Virus record (IMG/VR): IMGVR_UViG_3300010430_000316
Span: 1 to 32,379 of that record
DNA length: 32,379 nucleotides
Source: a virus
Direction: 5' to 3' (one strand)
Shown here: piece after piece, positions 18,609 to 26,585 of the stretch
How the letters are laid out: the number at the start of each line of letters is the position of its first letter
How positions within the stretch are numbered: the first letter of the stretch is position 1
The notes under the pieces: model-generated
Database searches by the model: none
What the model was told of the DNA's origin: nothing
What the model saw: the letters and a program-made list of their open reading frames with translations, nothing else
Made by a program: the position numbers and the translations under genes

Positions 18609-19534
18609 CTATCAACCATTTTTCGGACTATTTCCTTAAATGATGTACTTGGTTGCCACCCCAATTCTTGTTTGGCCTTGCTCGCATCGCCCAGTAAAGT
18701 ATTCACCTCAAGTGGTCGGTATAACTTCGGGTCTGATCGGACGTACTTTTTTGGGTCTAATCCCACATATGAAAAAGCCTCGTTTACAAATTCCTCTACA
18801 CTATGGTTTTTGCCAGTAGCTATAACAAAGTCATCTGGTTTTTCTTGTTGCAGCATCAACCACATAGCCTTGACATAATCCTGTGCATAGCCCCAATCCC
18901 TCATTGCTTCCAAGTTCCCAAGAACAAGCTCATCATCAACACCGTTTTTGATGTTGGCTGCACCTCTTGCGATCTTTTGGGTGACAAAATCATAGCCTCG
19001 GCGTTCTGATTCGTGATTGAACAATATACCCGAACAAGCAAACAAATTGTATGTTTCACGATAATTGATAACCGCATGATGGGCCATTGTCTTTGCTACT
19101 CCATATGGTGAACGTGGATATAACGGTGTTTTCTCGGTCTGCGGCGTTTCCTGTACCTTGCCAAACATTTCGCTTGTCGATGCCTGATAAAAGCGGATTG
19201 TTGGGTCAAGATTGCGGATTATTTCAAGTATACGAATCGGGCCAAGCCCGTTGATGTCGGTAGTTGATAAAGCAGTATCGAAACTTGCGCCCACATGTGA
19301 CTGAGCTGCTAAGTTATAAATTTCATGCGGGTGTACGTCCCGAATAATCCGCTCCAGGCTCGCTGTATCTGTCATATCTCCACAGTGTAGCGTTGCGCCT
19401 TCTAAGTATCTTATGTGATCGCTCTGAAAACTCGTGCGCCTGACGATACCATGCACTATATATCCCTTATTCAATAGCAACTCGGTTAAATATGTTCCAT
19501 CTTGACCAGTTGCGCCTGTAATCAAAGCCCTCAT
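18599..19534 (-). CDS. gmd: GDP-mannose 4,6-dehydratase
   Basis: A 311-residue short-chain dehydrogenase that converts GDP-mannose to GDP-4-keto-6-deoxymannose, the entry to GDP-fucose, GDP-rhamnose and related sugars. The NAD(P) site GATGQDG is at residues 7-13, [12 protein letters not shown] near 74, the STSEMFG segment at 119-125, the catalytic [10 protein letters not shown] (Y144, K148), NHESERRG at 173-180 and [21 protein letters not shown], all specific for this enzyme rather than for other SDR dehydratases. It is slightly shorter than the usual 320-370 residues but complete in motifs. It overlaps the GroES-like gene by four bases (ATGA). No reductase or epimerase to finish GDP-fucose is seen in the window; the host may supply it. 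Confidence 0.95.
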   Translation of the reverse strand: MRALITGATGQDGTYLTELLLNKGYIVHGIVRRTSFQSDHIRYLEGATLHCGDMTDTASLERIIRDVHPHEIYNLAAQSHVGASFDTALSTTDINGLGPIRILEIIRNLDPTIRFYQASTSEMFGKVQETPQTEKTPLYPRSPYGVAKTMAHHAVINYRETYNLFACSGILFNHESERRGYDFVTQKIARGAANIKNGVDDELVLGNLEAMRDWGYAQDYVKAMWLMLQQEKPDDFVIATGKNHSVEEFVNEAFSYVGLDPKKYVRSDPKLYRPLEVNTLLGDASKAKQELGWQPSTSFKEIVRKMVDRWL

Positions 19535-19779
19535 AGCAACGCAACCACGTCCTGTTCTTCAACTAATAACAATTGGTGCTTCTCGTCACCAAAGGTTAAT
19601 CGGGCATCGTGATATTTTTGATACACTATGCGATCACCAACCTTGACAGATTTGACTCGCTTGGCTACTCGTAGGATTTTACCAACTTGGGTATGTTTTT
19701 CTTCAAGCAATATATATTCTGATGGTTTGTCCGGCTCTGGCTCTATCAATATCCACTTCCTGATTGGTATAAATTTCAC
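19531..19779 (-). CDS. GroES-like co-chaperonin
   Basis: An 82-residue protein of the size and fold of GroES (Cpn10). It opens [25 protein letters not shown], matching the family start of P-L-x-D-x-V-L-I-x-P, then [50 protein letters not shown], where the G-K-I/V and V-K-V-G-D-x-V-x-Y/F and final E-x-D-V/I-x-A pattern are the conserved roof and strand positions. The N-terminal mobile loop ([13 protein letters not shown]) is short. Phages such as T4 (gp31) use their own co-chaperonin for folding capsid proteins; here it lies between glycan genes, and its partner would be host GroEL. GTG start. Confidence 0.85.
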   Translation of the reverse strand: MKFIPIRKWILIEPEPDKPSEYILLEEKHTQVGKILRVAKRVKSVKVGDRIVYQKYHDARLTFGDEKHQLLLVEEQDVVALL

Positions 19780-21341
19780 AGCAACCCCATCTTGTATAGG
19801 CGGTTTTTTGAACGAGTAATTTCATTTTTTCTGCGCCACCTGTTGCTTGATTTACCCTTTGGCGTGGCTTTGGCTGACTCAATATACTCGGTTTGCATCC
19901 CCTGCGATCTGATTCTCGACCTAACCTCCTGTGACATACCGCCATACCACTCCATGCGCTCGCAAAACATGCCAGCGTCAATGCACTCTTGCCTATAAAC
20001 ACAACTAAAGTTTTCCACAAAGTCTTTTTTGAATCCTTTGTTTCCGTACAGCCAATAACGGGGTTTGATATTAGCCACAAACTGCTCAATTGCGTCAAGG
20101 TACATGATCTGTCTTTGGTCGCAAAATACCAAAACATCGCCTGTGGCCTCTATGATTCCCAAATTCCTTGCCCTTGCCAGTCCCCAACCCTCCTGTGGTC
20201 GGTTGATATACCGCACCGGATATTTTGAACGAGCTGCGAAACCTTTAACCAATGATTCATTGTGCGATTCAGGATTGTCGTTTGACACGATGATTTCAAG
20301 ATTTGTATAACTTTGGTTCTCAATTGCGTCGAGACATTCTTTCAATCCTTCCGGCTGATAGCATGGCACGATAACCGAAACGGTCTTTTCGTCACTCATA
20401 ACCTCCCTGTATAAGCGCTGGTACTCATACGCTCGGCGTTCATTTGATCGTACTTTGGCAGAATCCCATGCTTTTTCCCTGTAGCCTCTCAACTTTGATT
20501 CATCATCCAATAGGCTGCCGATTATCCGCTTGAGTTCCAGCACATTCTCAGGATCGCCATCGTATATTTCCATGTTTAATCCATTGTTTAGTTCTGGCAC
20601 ATGCCCAACGGGGCGAGACAATACTGGTGTTCCGCATAGCATAGCCTCCAATACAGGCAATGGGCCTGATTCAAAATCGTCAATTGAGTTACAAACCAAC
20701 AGCGATGATGTCTGATATAACTCCATCAAATCGCCATCTGATATGTTTTCGTGAAACTCAACCGCACCTGTCTGCCACACTGATTCGGCATAATTCTGGT
20801 CGCTAACACTACCCACCACGATAAGTTTGAATCCGAGTTCTCCACAGGCAATCGCCACAGGCAATATACCCTTCTTGCCCTCAATCCGCTTGGCGACCAT
20901 GATGACTTGTTTGTTGGGTTTCCAGTTGGGATTGAATTGCCAAAAGTCAGTATCAACTGTCAATTGAATTTTTTTTAGTTTGGCTTGGGTGATGGTTGTC
21001 AATTCCTCCCACATAGACTGATTATTGGCAATCACATAATCGTAGTGATTCCAGTTCTGTTCCCTTATCGAGTAGGGATTCATATGAGTCAGTATCTTCT
21101 TTTTGTCCTTGAGCCAGTCATACCTGTCAAGTAACATTTCGGCGGTACGGAAATATTGAAAGTCCACTATGTCGGCTTGGTTTGCCGAAGCCTCAAACCT
21201 TTGTAATTGGTCTGCTGATGGTCGCTTGGGGTGAACATCGCATATATCGAATTGAATATTATCGTGGAATCGTGCCACCCCTTCGGCCAGTCGGTCTATT
21301 GCTGTACCTTTTTTATCAACAACGCAAGTAATCCGCATCAT
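19776..21341 (-). CDS. Two-domain glycosyltransferase (GT4-GT2 fusion)
   Basis: A 521-residue fusion. Residues 1-315 form a GT4-like GT-B domain: a Rossmann half with QADIVDFQYFRTAEML, then KQVIMVAKRIEGKKGI and the donor site FESGPLPVLEAMLCGTPVLSR at about 224-243. Residues 319-521 form a GT-A (family 2) domain starting VSVIVPCYQPEGLKECLDAI, with LEIIVSNDN and GLARARNLGIIEATGDVLVFCDQRQIMY; the DxD metal site appears as CDQR, a variant seen in related enzymes. An internal ATG at about 20399 with GGGAGG close by could allow separate expression of the second domain. Two activities in one chain suggest two sugars added in series. It overlaps the neighbouring genes by four bases on each side. Confidence 0.85.
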   Translation of the reverse strand: MMRITCVVDKKGTAIDRLAEGVARFHDNIQFDICDVHPKRPSADQLQRFEASANQADIVDFQYFRTAEMLLDRYDWLKDKKKILTHMNPYSIREQNWNHYDYVIANNQSMWEELTTITQAKLKKIQLTVDTDFWQFNPNWKPNKQVIMVAKRIEGKKGILPVAIACGELGFKLIVVGSVSDQNYAESVWQTGAVEFHENISDGDLMELYQTSSLLVCNSIDDFESGPLPVLEAMLCGTPVLSRPVGHVPELNNGLNMEIYDGDPENVLELKRIIGSLLDDESKLRGYREKAWDSAKVRSNERRAYEYQRLYREVMSDEKTVSVIVPCYQPEGLKECLDAIENQSYTNLEIIVSNDNPESHNESLVKGFAARSKYPVRYINRPQEGWGLARARNLGIIEATGDVLVFCDQRQIMYLDAIEQFVANIKPRYWLYGNKGFKKDFVENFSCVYRQECIDAGMFCERMEWYGGMSQEVRSRIRSQGMQTEYIESAKATPKGKSSNRWRRKNEITRSKNRLYKMGLL

Positions 21342-22090
21342 TTTGTTCTATCTCCATTTTGGAACATGCCCCATCCATTATAACTAAAGTTTTCCGGCTT
21401 CAAGTCTGCAATAGCTTGCTCAATGTATTTCGGGTGAGTGCCGTCAAAATCGTGATGTTTTTGATACCGTCCCCGTACCATTTGCAACCAATCTTCGAGT
21501 GCTGTTTCGGGTTTCCCATGTCCATAGTTGCCAAATTTTCTATAATAAGCACTGGCAAATCTAGCCCGGTCAGTGCGATGTTGCTCTTTGGTTTTCAGCA
21601 AAGCATCATAGCAATAAAATGGGATCCTGGCTTCTGGAACTCTGCTATGGTCAAGCAATACACCGTCCAGCGTTGGTTGACTAAGATCGCCACCACCGTC
21701 AAATTTTATTTTGTTACCATACTTTTTCTTGTTAACCGCTATGGCTAAGCGGGATTTGAGCGTGTACTTCTTGGGGTTATAAAACATATATTTCCAAAAC
21801 GTCAATGCTGGTTCTTCTGAACTCAACAAAGCCCTCCTGATCTTCTCGTGGTCATCTTCATGGAAAAAATAATCAAGATCGCAATGAATCACCCAGTCGC
21901 CCGTTGCTCGTTCATAACCTTTTTGGAATTGTTGACCGATAAACTCCCACGAAAACTCGTCTGGCCACTTATCGTCAACCTCGATAACCTCATCGGCGAG
22001 ATCACGATAGCACTTCATGGCTTCGTGATAGGGTTCTTCTCTGGTTTTCCAATTGTCAGTTGTAACAAAAATGCTCAACTTTAAAGCCAT
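21338..22090 (-). CDS. GT2-like glycosyltransferase (GT-A fold)
   Basis: A 250-residue GT-A type protein. It starts with the strand LKLSIFVTTDNWKTREEPYHEAM, then ADEVIEVDDKWPDEFSWEFIGQQFQKGYERATGDWVIHCDLDYFFHEDD, where the C-D-L-D site is the metal-binding DxD motif of family 2 and related enzymes. The later segment (LLDHSRVPEARIPFYCYDA, HDFDGTHPKYIEQAI) probably forms the acceptor side and includes a histidine-rich H-x-F-x-G-x-H-P end typical of this group. It would add a sugar in the cytoplasm. Start is ATG at 22088-22090, overlapping the FkbM methyltransferase stop by ten bases. Confidence 0.78.
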   Translation of the reverse strand: MALKLSIFVTTDNWKTREEPYHEAMKCYRDLADEVIEVDDKWPDEFSWEFIGQQFQKGYERATGDWVIHCDLDYFFHEDDHEKIRRALLSSEEPALTFWKYMFYNPKKYTLKSRLAIAVNKKKYGNKIKFDGGGDLSQPTLDGVLLDHSRVPEARIPFYCYDALLKTKEQHRTDRARFASAYYRKFGNYGHGKPETALEDWLQMVRGRYQKHHDFDGTHPKYIEQAIADLKPENFSYNGWGMFQNGDRTK

Positions 22091-22599
22091 TGTTTATACC
22101 TCTTACCAAGTGTATTTATAATCTCACCTCTGTTATACTCGCCCGTCATTTTGCCATCGTGCCACTCTATCAATGCAATATCCATAATGTTATAAGTTCC
22201 ATCGTCAATCATCTTGTTCAGTATCGGAAACTCTGCGCCCTCTGCATCAAATTTGACTATCACAAAATCATCGGCAAACCGTTTAATCCACTGGGAAAAA
22301 TCAAAACACTTGGCTGTTAAAACCTCGCCCATGCCCCAGTCCCGCTTCTCTCTCATAATAGTCGAGCCATAGGGTGCATTTACTGGTCTGAGCGTGAAAT
22401 CAACCTCGCCATTGTAATTGTGCGCTGCCTTGCGTTCAAAGTGTGTATGTTCGTTGGTCATCTTATTCCACTTGGCTTGAAATCTTGGGTTGGGGTCAAA
22501 AGCGTATATTTCCCAATCGTCATGCAACATCTTGCCCCAGTTGCGAAACTCCCTTACTGTATCACCGTCATAACATCCAATGTCGATATATACATTCAT
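22081..22599 (-). CDS. FkbM-type methyltransferase
   Basis: A 172-residue SAM-dependent methyltransferase. The start MNVYIDIGCYDGDTVREF is SAM motif I of the FkbM family (x-x-D-I-G-x-x-x-G-x-T), followed by IYAFDPNPRF (motif II, acidic residue that holds SAM ribose) and FVIVKFDAEGAEFPIL, the family hallmark K-x-D-A/V-E-G-x-E. FkbM proteins O-methylate sugar hydroxyls. I take the ATG at 22597-22599, which overlaps the upstream stop as ATGA; a longer TTG start would extend into that gene. Short but complete in motifs, it likely methylates the glycan made by the neighbouring enzymes. Confidence 0.87.
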   Translation of the reverse strand: MNVYIDIGCYDGDTVREFRNWGKMLHDDWEIYAFDPNPRFQAKWNKMTNEHTHFERKAAHNYNGEVDFTLRPVNAPYGSTIMREKRDWGMGEVLTAKCFDFSQWIKRFADDFVIVKFDAEGAEFPILNKMIDDGTYNIMDIALIEWHDGKMTGEYNRGEIINTLGKRYKQWL

Positions 22600-23576
22600 T
22601 TCCAACACCAATATATCGGTTTTTGACAATTATCTTGATCTGTTGCAACGCTCACCTGTTCAACTTTCCTGAACATTTTTTTTAGTTCCGGCAAGGCGTT
22701 ATGTTCTTTTGAGTTGTCTTCAAAAATACATAGAAATTGTGTTATCTCTGGCAACCATTTTGGAATATCAACATGAAAGTTCATCGAAGCGAACAAGACC
22801 ACATCAGCCGGAGCAGGCTTTTCCGTCCTCAAATCCATTTCGATATAATCCGACTCCCAGCACTCAAACTCATTAGCAACTAGACGGCAGGCGGCAATTG
22901 GGTTCTCTGAGCCAATGTTGGAGCAATCATAGCCGATGGCTCTTGCGCCCTGTTTTTCGGCATATCTCACAAAGTAACCACCCGCACAACCTAAATCAGC
23001 GAATTTTCTATCTTCAAGATCAATTCGATCTAGCCCCAACCATTTGATGCGTTCGGGGTTTTGACGTGGTGAATTAGTCAATCCCCACTCTGGTATATCG
23101 TGATAATATATTTTGCCATATCGGGCGGTTTTTATGTACTTGGCTTTAATCTTTGCCTGATGGTCATCTGTAAAGTGAAAAGTATTGAAATCCACCAGCT
23201 TGCCGCCCATAACATCGTAAGTCGATACATCATCTTTGTCGTTGGTGAAACCGTATTCTTCGCCCAACTTTTTAACTTTGGTGTAAACTTCCCACGCTTC
23301 ATCCATGCTGGTTTCGCCACTAACCACTTCTGTGAACTGCGCCCAATACCTATGAGCGCCAACTTGTACCTGATGCACTCCGTAAACTCTGGGCGCTAGA
23401 TTGTGCATCCAACAAATGTTCTGAATTTTTGTCGCATCTTTTAGCGATACCGACATATTGTGTTGGTTCTCTTTGGGTTTGTCGCCCCATAGTTGGTTAT
23501 CGGGTTTGTCGTTAAACACCTTCCAGCCGTCATGGATAAAACAATGTTTACCTCTCGGAAATAGCTCATATATCAT
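22596..23576 (-). CDS. Kinase-like domain fused to a SAM methyltransferase
   Basis: A 326-residue two-part protein. Residues about 195-326 are a SAM methyltransferase: FADLGCAGGYFVRYAEKQGARAIGYD is motif I and II, with ADVVLFASMNFHV as motif IV. Residues 1-190 resemble a kinase or phosphotransferase fold: NICWMHNLAPRVYGV looks like the N-lobe to hinge region, NDKDDVSTYDVMGG the catalytic-loop area with Asn and Asp, and KLVDFNTFHF the metal-binding DFG-like segment. E. coli WbdD, a kinase-methyltransferase, ends polymannose O-antigen chains by capping them; this gene, with the domain order reversed, could have a similar chain-capping role. The methyltransferase is clear; the kinase part is inference. 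Confidence 0.75.
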   Translation of the reverse strand: MIYELFPRGKHCFIHDGWKVFNDKPDNQLWGDKPKENQHNMSVSLKDATKIQNICWMHNLAPRVYGVHQVQVGAHRYWAQFTEVVSGETSMDEAWEVYTKVKKLGEEYGFTNDKDDVSTYDVMGGKLVDFNTFHFTDDHQAKIKAKYIKTARYGKIYYHDIPEWGLTNSPRQNPERIKWLGLDRIDLEDRKFADLGCAGGYFVRYAEKQGARAIGYDCSNIGSENPIAACRLVANEFECWESDYIEMDLRTEKPAPADVVLFASMNFHVDIPKWLPEITQFLCIFEDNSKEHNALPELKKMFRKVEQVSVATDQDNCQKPIYWCWK

Positions 23577-24091
23577 TTTGAAAACTCCATTATAAAACCA
23601 GTTGTATTGTGATTGCTGTACTGCTTTGCCATTCTCATGCCATCGGCCATATATAGTTTTTGCAAATATCCCGACTTGTCCAGGCGATATGTAATATTAG
23701 TCAATTTCAACCCGAACTCTGCGCCAAGTCTTGCAAGCCCCGTTTCCGTATATCGCAAAGCGTCAAGTTCAAGTTCGTTGTGGTGTGGGTAGATCAATGG
23801 AGCTGAAATATAGGCGGTTCGTTTGGTGCAATCTGCTATGTTCTCAAAGGCCGTCATCGGATTAATCACATATTCGATTGTTTCAAGACAAAATACAATG
23901 TCTGCCGTTGGTGGATTCTGCCATTTTGTTTGTAAATCCCAATCAGGTAAATCCAAAACCCTGTAAGATTCAGCGTCCCATCGTCTAACCCTTGATTTAA
24001 CATTCATTTGACCGCCGCCGATATCAAGCACCGAACCCCGAACGTCTAATTGTGCCAGCCAATCTTCAAGCTGTTTCCTGTAAAAGCTCAA
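23573..24091 (-). CDS. SAM-dependent methyltransferase (class I)
   Basis: A 172-residue protein with motif I VLDIGGGQMNVKSR at about residues 21-34, YRVLDLPDWD (motif II, Asp for ribose) and ADIVFCLETIEYV (motif IV) followed by FENIADCTKRTAYISAPLIYPHH. The order and size match small class I methyltransferases, such as those that act on sugars or lipids. The start is a TTG at 24089-24091 with AAGGAG five bases ahead, overlapping the upstream glycosyltransferase by 26 bases; the longer open frame (to 24202) has no comparable site and I rejected it. The GGGQ motif is a common phage form. Target unknown, likely a glycan given the neighbours. Confidence 0.82.
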   Translation of the reverse strand: MSFYRKQLEDWLAQLDVRGSVLDIGGGQMNVKSRVRRWDAESYRVLDLPDWDLQTKWQNPPTADIVFCLETIEYVINPMTAFENIADCTKRTAYISAPLIYPHHNELELDALRYTETGLARLGAEFGLKLTNITYRLDKSGYLQKLYMADGMRMAKQYSNHNTTGFIMEFSK

Positions 24092-24920
24092 GATACTCCT
24101 TCCCCATTCTTTCAAGTTCAAAATAACTTGCTCCGTCATTCTCAAAATGCCAGATGATTTCAGGTGCGCCCCCAGTGTTTGCCATTCCGTACTCATCATC
24201 AATTTGACATCCGCACAATAAAGCCTCGATCAGGGTATTGGAGCAAGCATCATTCCAATAAGTGTAAAGGAAATAATCAGTATCACGATATAAATTAGCC
24301 AGATAATTCGGGTCAGATGAGACTCCCAGATACTTATATCGCTCATTCATGTAAAAATCAAAGTTGGCCTCGTGCATGTCTCTTGAGTACCTACCGATTA
24401 TTTTTAGCTCTGCTCTGCCCCCATGTTCTAAATACCTTTGTTGAAAGGTTGAACGGGCAATTTCCCAATTTTTAGTTTCGTCCCTTGAGTATCTTGAGAA
24501 TAAATATCTAACATTTTTGTTGGGTCGTCTACCCCTGTCATGATATATTGCCGTATCAGCACCGTTGATAATCACCGAGCCATCTTTGTTCAGATAAGGC
24601 TTTAGCAGATTCTTCGCAAATTCAGATTGGTAAACCACTACATCGGCAATGTTGGCATAATCCCGCATTTTTGGCATACCTGTTGATCTATTTCGGGAGT
24701 TTCTTAGTATATTATCCACCCTGAGTAAAATTTTTTTACCGTCCCGCTTGGCTTGTTCCACTTCCTCACGAGCAATCATCGAAGCCGAAGCAATGAAAAA
24801 CCAATCCGCTTTTTCATATTGTGGCTCGTATTTATCCCCCAATGCTTTAATCAGGTTTTTTTGAAACGTCCAGCCACCACCGAGTCTGTGATCTTCATAT
24901 CTGGCAAGATGTATTTTCAT
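24066..24920 (-). CDS. GT4-type glycosyltransferase
   Basis: A 284-residue GT-B protein. The N-terminal Rossmann half starts MKIHLARYEDHRLGGGWTFQKNLIKAL, with GGGW standing for the glycine-rich loop of GT4 enzymes and VVVYQSEFAKNLLKPYL for the typical acceptor-side helix. The C-terminal half has VRYLFSRYSRDETKNWEIA and DYFLYTYWNDACSNTLIEALLCGCQI, the donor-binding motif of GT4 with the conserved E in NTLIEALLCG, then GGAPEI. It is shorter than most GT4 enzymes (about 370 residues). The ATG at 24918-24920 overlaps the deacetylase stop as ATGA. Confidence 0.82.
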   Translation of the reverse strand: MKIHLARYEDHRLGGGWTFQKNLIKALGDKYEPQYEKADWFFIASASMIAREEVEQAKRDGKKILLRVDNILRNSRNRSTGMPKMRDYANIADVVVYQSEFAKNLLKPYLNKDGSVIINGADTAIYHDRGRRPNKNVRYLFSRYSRDETKNWEIARSTFQQRYLEHGGRAELKIIGRYSRDMHEANFDFYMNERYKYLGVSSDPNYLANLYRDTDYFLYTYWNDACSNTLIEALLCGCQIDDEYGMANTGGAPEIIWHFENDGASYFELERMGKEYLELLQETA

Positions 24921-25474
24921 TTTGTATTTGCCTTTATATAATCTTCCAGTTCGCCCCACATTGAGTATTTATCCAGCTCCCAAGCATGACACCACAATTC
25001 TATCTCGCCCTGTTTTAGCTTCAAATCGGCCAACTCTTGCCACTTGACCCCTTCATTTGCTCCTGACTTGGGGTGAATATGTACAAGATTCTTACCTCTG
25101 GTCAAGCGGATTTCTCCATAGTGTTTTTGTGCGAAATCTAACAATGGTTCTGTAATATATCCCCTCGCTGGTGCGAACTTGTTGATTTTCTTTTTGAATA
25201 ACCGCTCCAATTGTTTTTTGGATTCTTCGATTTCGTACCGAGCATCGTCCTCACTCATTCTTGTCAGCAGGTCGTGTGTAAGCCCATGAGAGCCGATTTC
25301 ATGGCGTTGGGCGATAATATACGCATTATTGTACGAAAGTGGCTTGTAGCCCTTCCTACGCGCTAGACCGTACCACTCAAGCGGCCAATAAAACACGCCG
25401 GGGATGCGGTATTTTTCAAGAAGCTCGAACAGAAAAAAATCATTTGCCGATCCGTCATCAACACTAATTCTCAT
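24917..25474 (-). CDS. Polysaccharide deacetylase (NodB-like, CE4)
   Basis: A 185-residue carbohydrate esterase. The metal and catalytic Asp lie in MRISVDDGSAND (D6, D7, equivalent to T-F-D-D-G), and the zinc ligands in HEIGSHGLTHDLL (H63 and H67, in the S-H-x-x-x-H motif). KFAPARGYI matches the R-P-P/Y motif near the substrate, and the closing C-terminal His is probably in LWCHAW. These enzymes remove N-acetyl groups from polymer or lipid-linked amino sugars. No signal peptide is visible, so it probably acts in the cytoplasm on a sugar or lipid-linked intermediate. The start is ATG at 25472-25474, overlapping the gene before by 11 bases. Confidence 0.86.
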   Translation of the reverse strand: MRISVDDGSANDFFLFELLEKYRIPGVFYWPLEWYGLARRKGYKPLSYNNAYIIAQRHEIGSHGLTHDLLTRMSEDDARYEIEESKKQLERLFKKKINKFAPARGYITEPLLDFAQKHYGEIRLTRGKNLVHIHPKSGANEGVKWQELADLKLKQGEIELWCHAWELDKYSMWGELEDYIKANTK

Positions 25475-26267
25475 TGAGCTTGTTAAATTCTTGGTTAGAT
25501 TGCACCGCCTGATTAAAGAACTTAGGATCATAGCCAACCTTCCTGCTTGCTTCCACTAGTGCCGGTAAATCTTTGTCGTAGCATTTTGACTTGAATCCGC
25601 GCTTGCCCTTCATGGTTCTGGTGTGCATGGCATCGGTTCGTGAGTCCAACCCCCACCCTTTAATTACTTGGATGAAATCACCGTCAAAAGCATCACAAAT
25701 TGATTTAACCTCGTTAGCAAACACCACTTTCATTCCACCCCATGTGTTTTCCACCATCTTGATCAATTCAGCTTCTAGGGCGGTTACTTGGTGGATGTGG
25801 ATATCTGGCGACATCTTTTCCCAGAAGAACTCCGCTACCTCGCTGCGGTCTTTAGGTTCACCGCCTACGATCAAAAAGTCATGTTTGACTGGATTGTGGG
25901 GATCGGGATATTTCCAAGCTGGCAACCAATAGTTGCCCTCACCGACATACTCAGGCGATACCACGATTCGTTTTCCATACTTGGCCTTTAACTTATCGGC
26001 TGTTCCAGGCATTAGGGCAGATTTGATGCAGATGAGTTCAGTTTCTAACCAACTGACAACATCATCAACGATTCCAGTGTCCAGCTCGTTAGTTTCGGTT
26101 AGGTTGGTTGGGACTGCCACTAATGCCATTGTGCATTTGTTAACTTCTTCCCTCGTTCCAATCTTTTTGGGTTCGTCATAAATGTAGGCATCTGGAAACA
26201 CGTTGAGAAACGCCTGTCCTACATAGCCATTTCCGATAATTGCTACTGTTCTGCTTGCTTCCGACAT
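25464..26267 (-). CDS. UDP-glucose/GDP-mannose dehydrogenase-like protein (short)
   Basis: A 267-residue protein of the nucleotide-sugar dehydrogenase family. The NAD site is VAIIGNGYVGQAF near residues 8-20 (G-x-G-Y-V-G). Further marks are LVAVPTNLTE, KSALMPGTADKL, VVSPEYVGEGN, the helix with MVENTWGGMKVVFANEV, whose Lys is a conserved catalytic residue, and GFKSKCYDKDLPALV, which holds the catalytic Cys. The family is usually about 400-450 residues; this copy ends just after the catalytic Cys region and lacks the C-terminal UDP-binding domain, so it is either a truncated relative or a different sugar dehydrogenase. The gene has no Shine-Dalgarno and starts only a few bases after a strong promoter. 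Confidence 0.78.
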   Translation of the reverse strand: MSEASRTVAIIGNGYVGQAFLNVFPDAYIYDEPKKIGTREEVNKCTMALVAVPTNLTETNELDTGIVDDVVSWLETELICIKSALMPGTADKLKAKYGKRIVVSPEYVGEGNYWLPAWKYPDPHNPVKHDFLIVGGEPKDRSEVAEFFWEKMSPDIHIHQVTALEAELIKMVENTWGGMKVVFANEVKSICDAFDGDFIQVIKGWGLDSRTDAMHTRTMKGKRGFKSKCYDKDLPALVEASRKVGYDPKFFNQAVQSNQEFNKLNEN

Positions 26268-26277
26268 GTTGGTTTTA

Positions 26278-26306
26278 TTTATACTTTATGCCAATAACTA
26301 AGTCAA
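26278..26306 (-). promoter_or_regulatory. Sigma70-type promoter of the glycan cassette (probably leaderless)
   Basis: On the minus strand TTGACT (plus-strand positions 26301-26306) is followed by a 17-base spacer and TATAAA (26278-26283), five of six matches each to the consensus boxes. The expected start of transcription lies about three to five bases before the ATG at 26267, so the first gene would be translated from a leaderless or nearly leaderless message, and no Shine-Dalgarno is seen there. The promoter overlaps the end of the preceding gene (26298-26585). Confidence 0.7.
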
Positions 26307-26585
26307 ATTCTCTTGAGTATTAGATTTATATATACCAGCTCTTTTGATTTGTAGTTCTTCTAGCTTCTTACACTGCTCTGGTGTGCATCTAACTAGGTGA
26401 TGAGGTAGTGGACTGTCAATGGCTCGTGTAAATGCCACTGTTACCTCGTAAGTTGCCCCTTTCCCCTCCTCTCTACGGACGTGATATCCAAGCCCTACAT
26501 CTGCGCAGTCTTTTACCCTCATAGCCTTCTTGCCCTTATACCTACCGATAACCCATTCTGCTTTTTGAACTTTACCAACCTGCAT
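26298..26585 (-). CDS. 95-residue protein of unknown function
   Basis: Starts MQVGKVQKAEWVIGRYKGKKAMRVKDC with a strong AAAGGAGG site nine bases before the ATG, and overlaps the replication-like gene by 14 bases, so the two are probably translated together. The sequence is a beta-rich start (residues 5-60, with YHVRREEGKGATYEVTVAF) followed by a short segment HHLVRCTPEQCKKLEELQIKR that could be a helix or zinc-binding region. I do not recognise the family. Its place suggests a role in replication or early control. Confidence 0.6.
   Translation of the reverse strand: MQVGKVQKAEWVIGRYKGKKAMRVKDCADVGLGYHVRREEGKGATYEVTVAFTRAIDSPLPHHLVRCTPEQCKKLEELQIKRAGIYKSNTQENLT

Noticed and set aside
19703-20137. 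144-codon minus-strand frame across the GroES-like and glycosyltransferase genes
   Set aside because: Same strand but out of frame with two well-supported genes, without a ribosome site; no recognisable domain.
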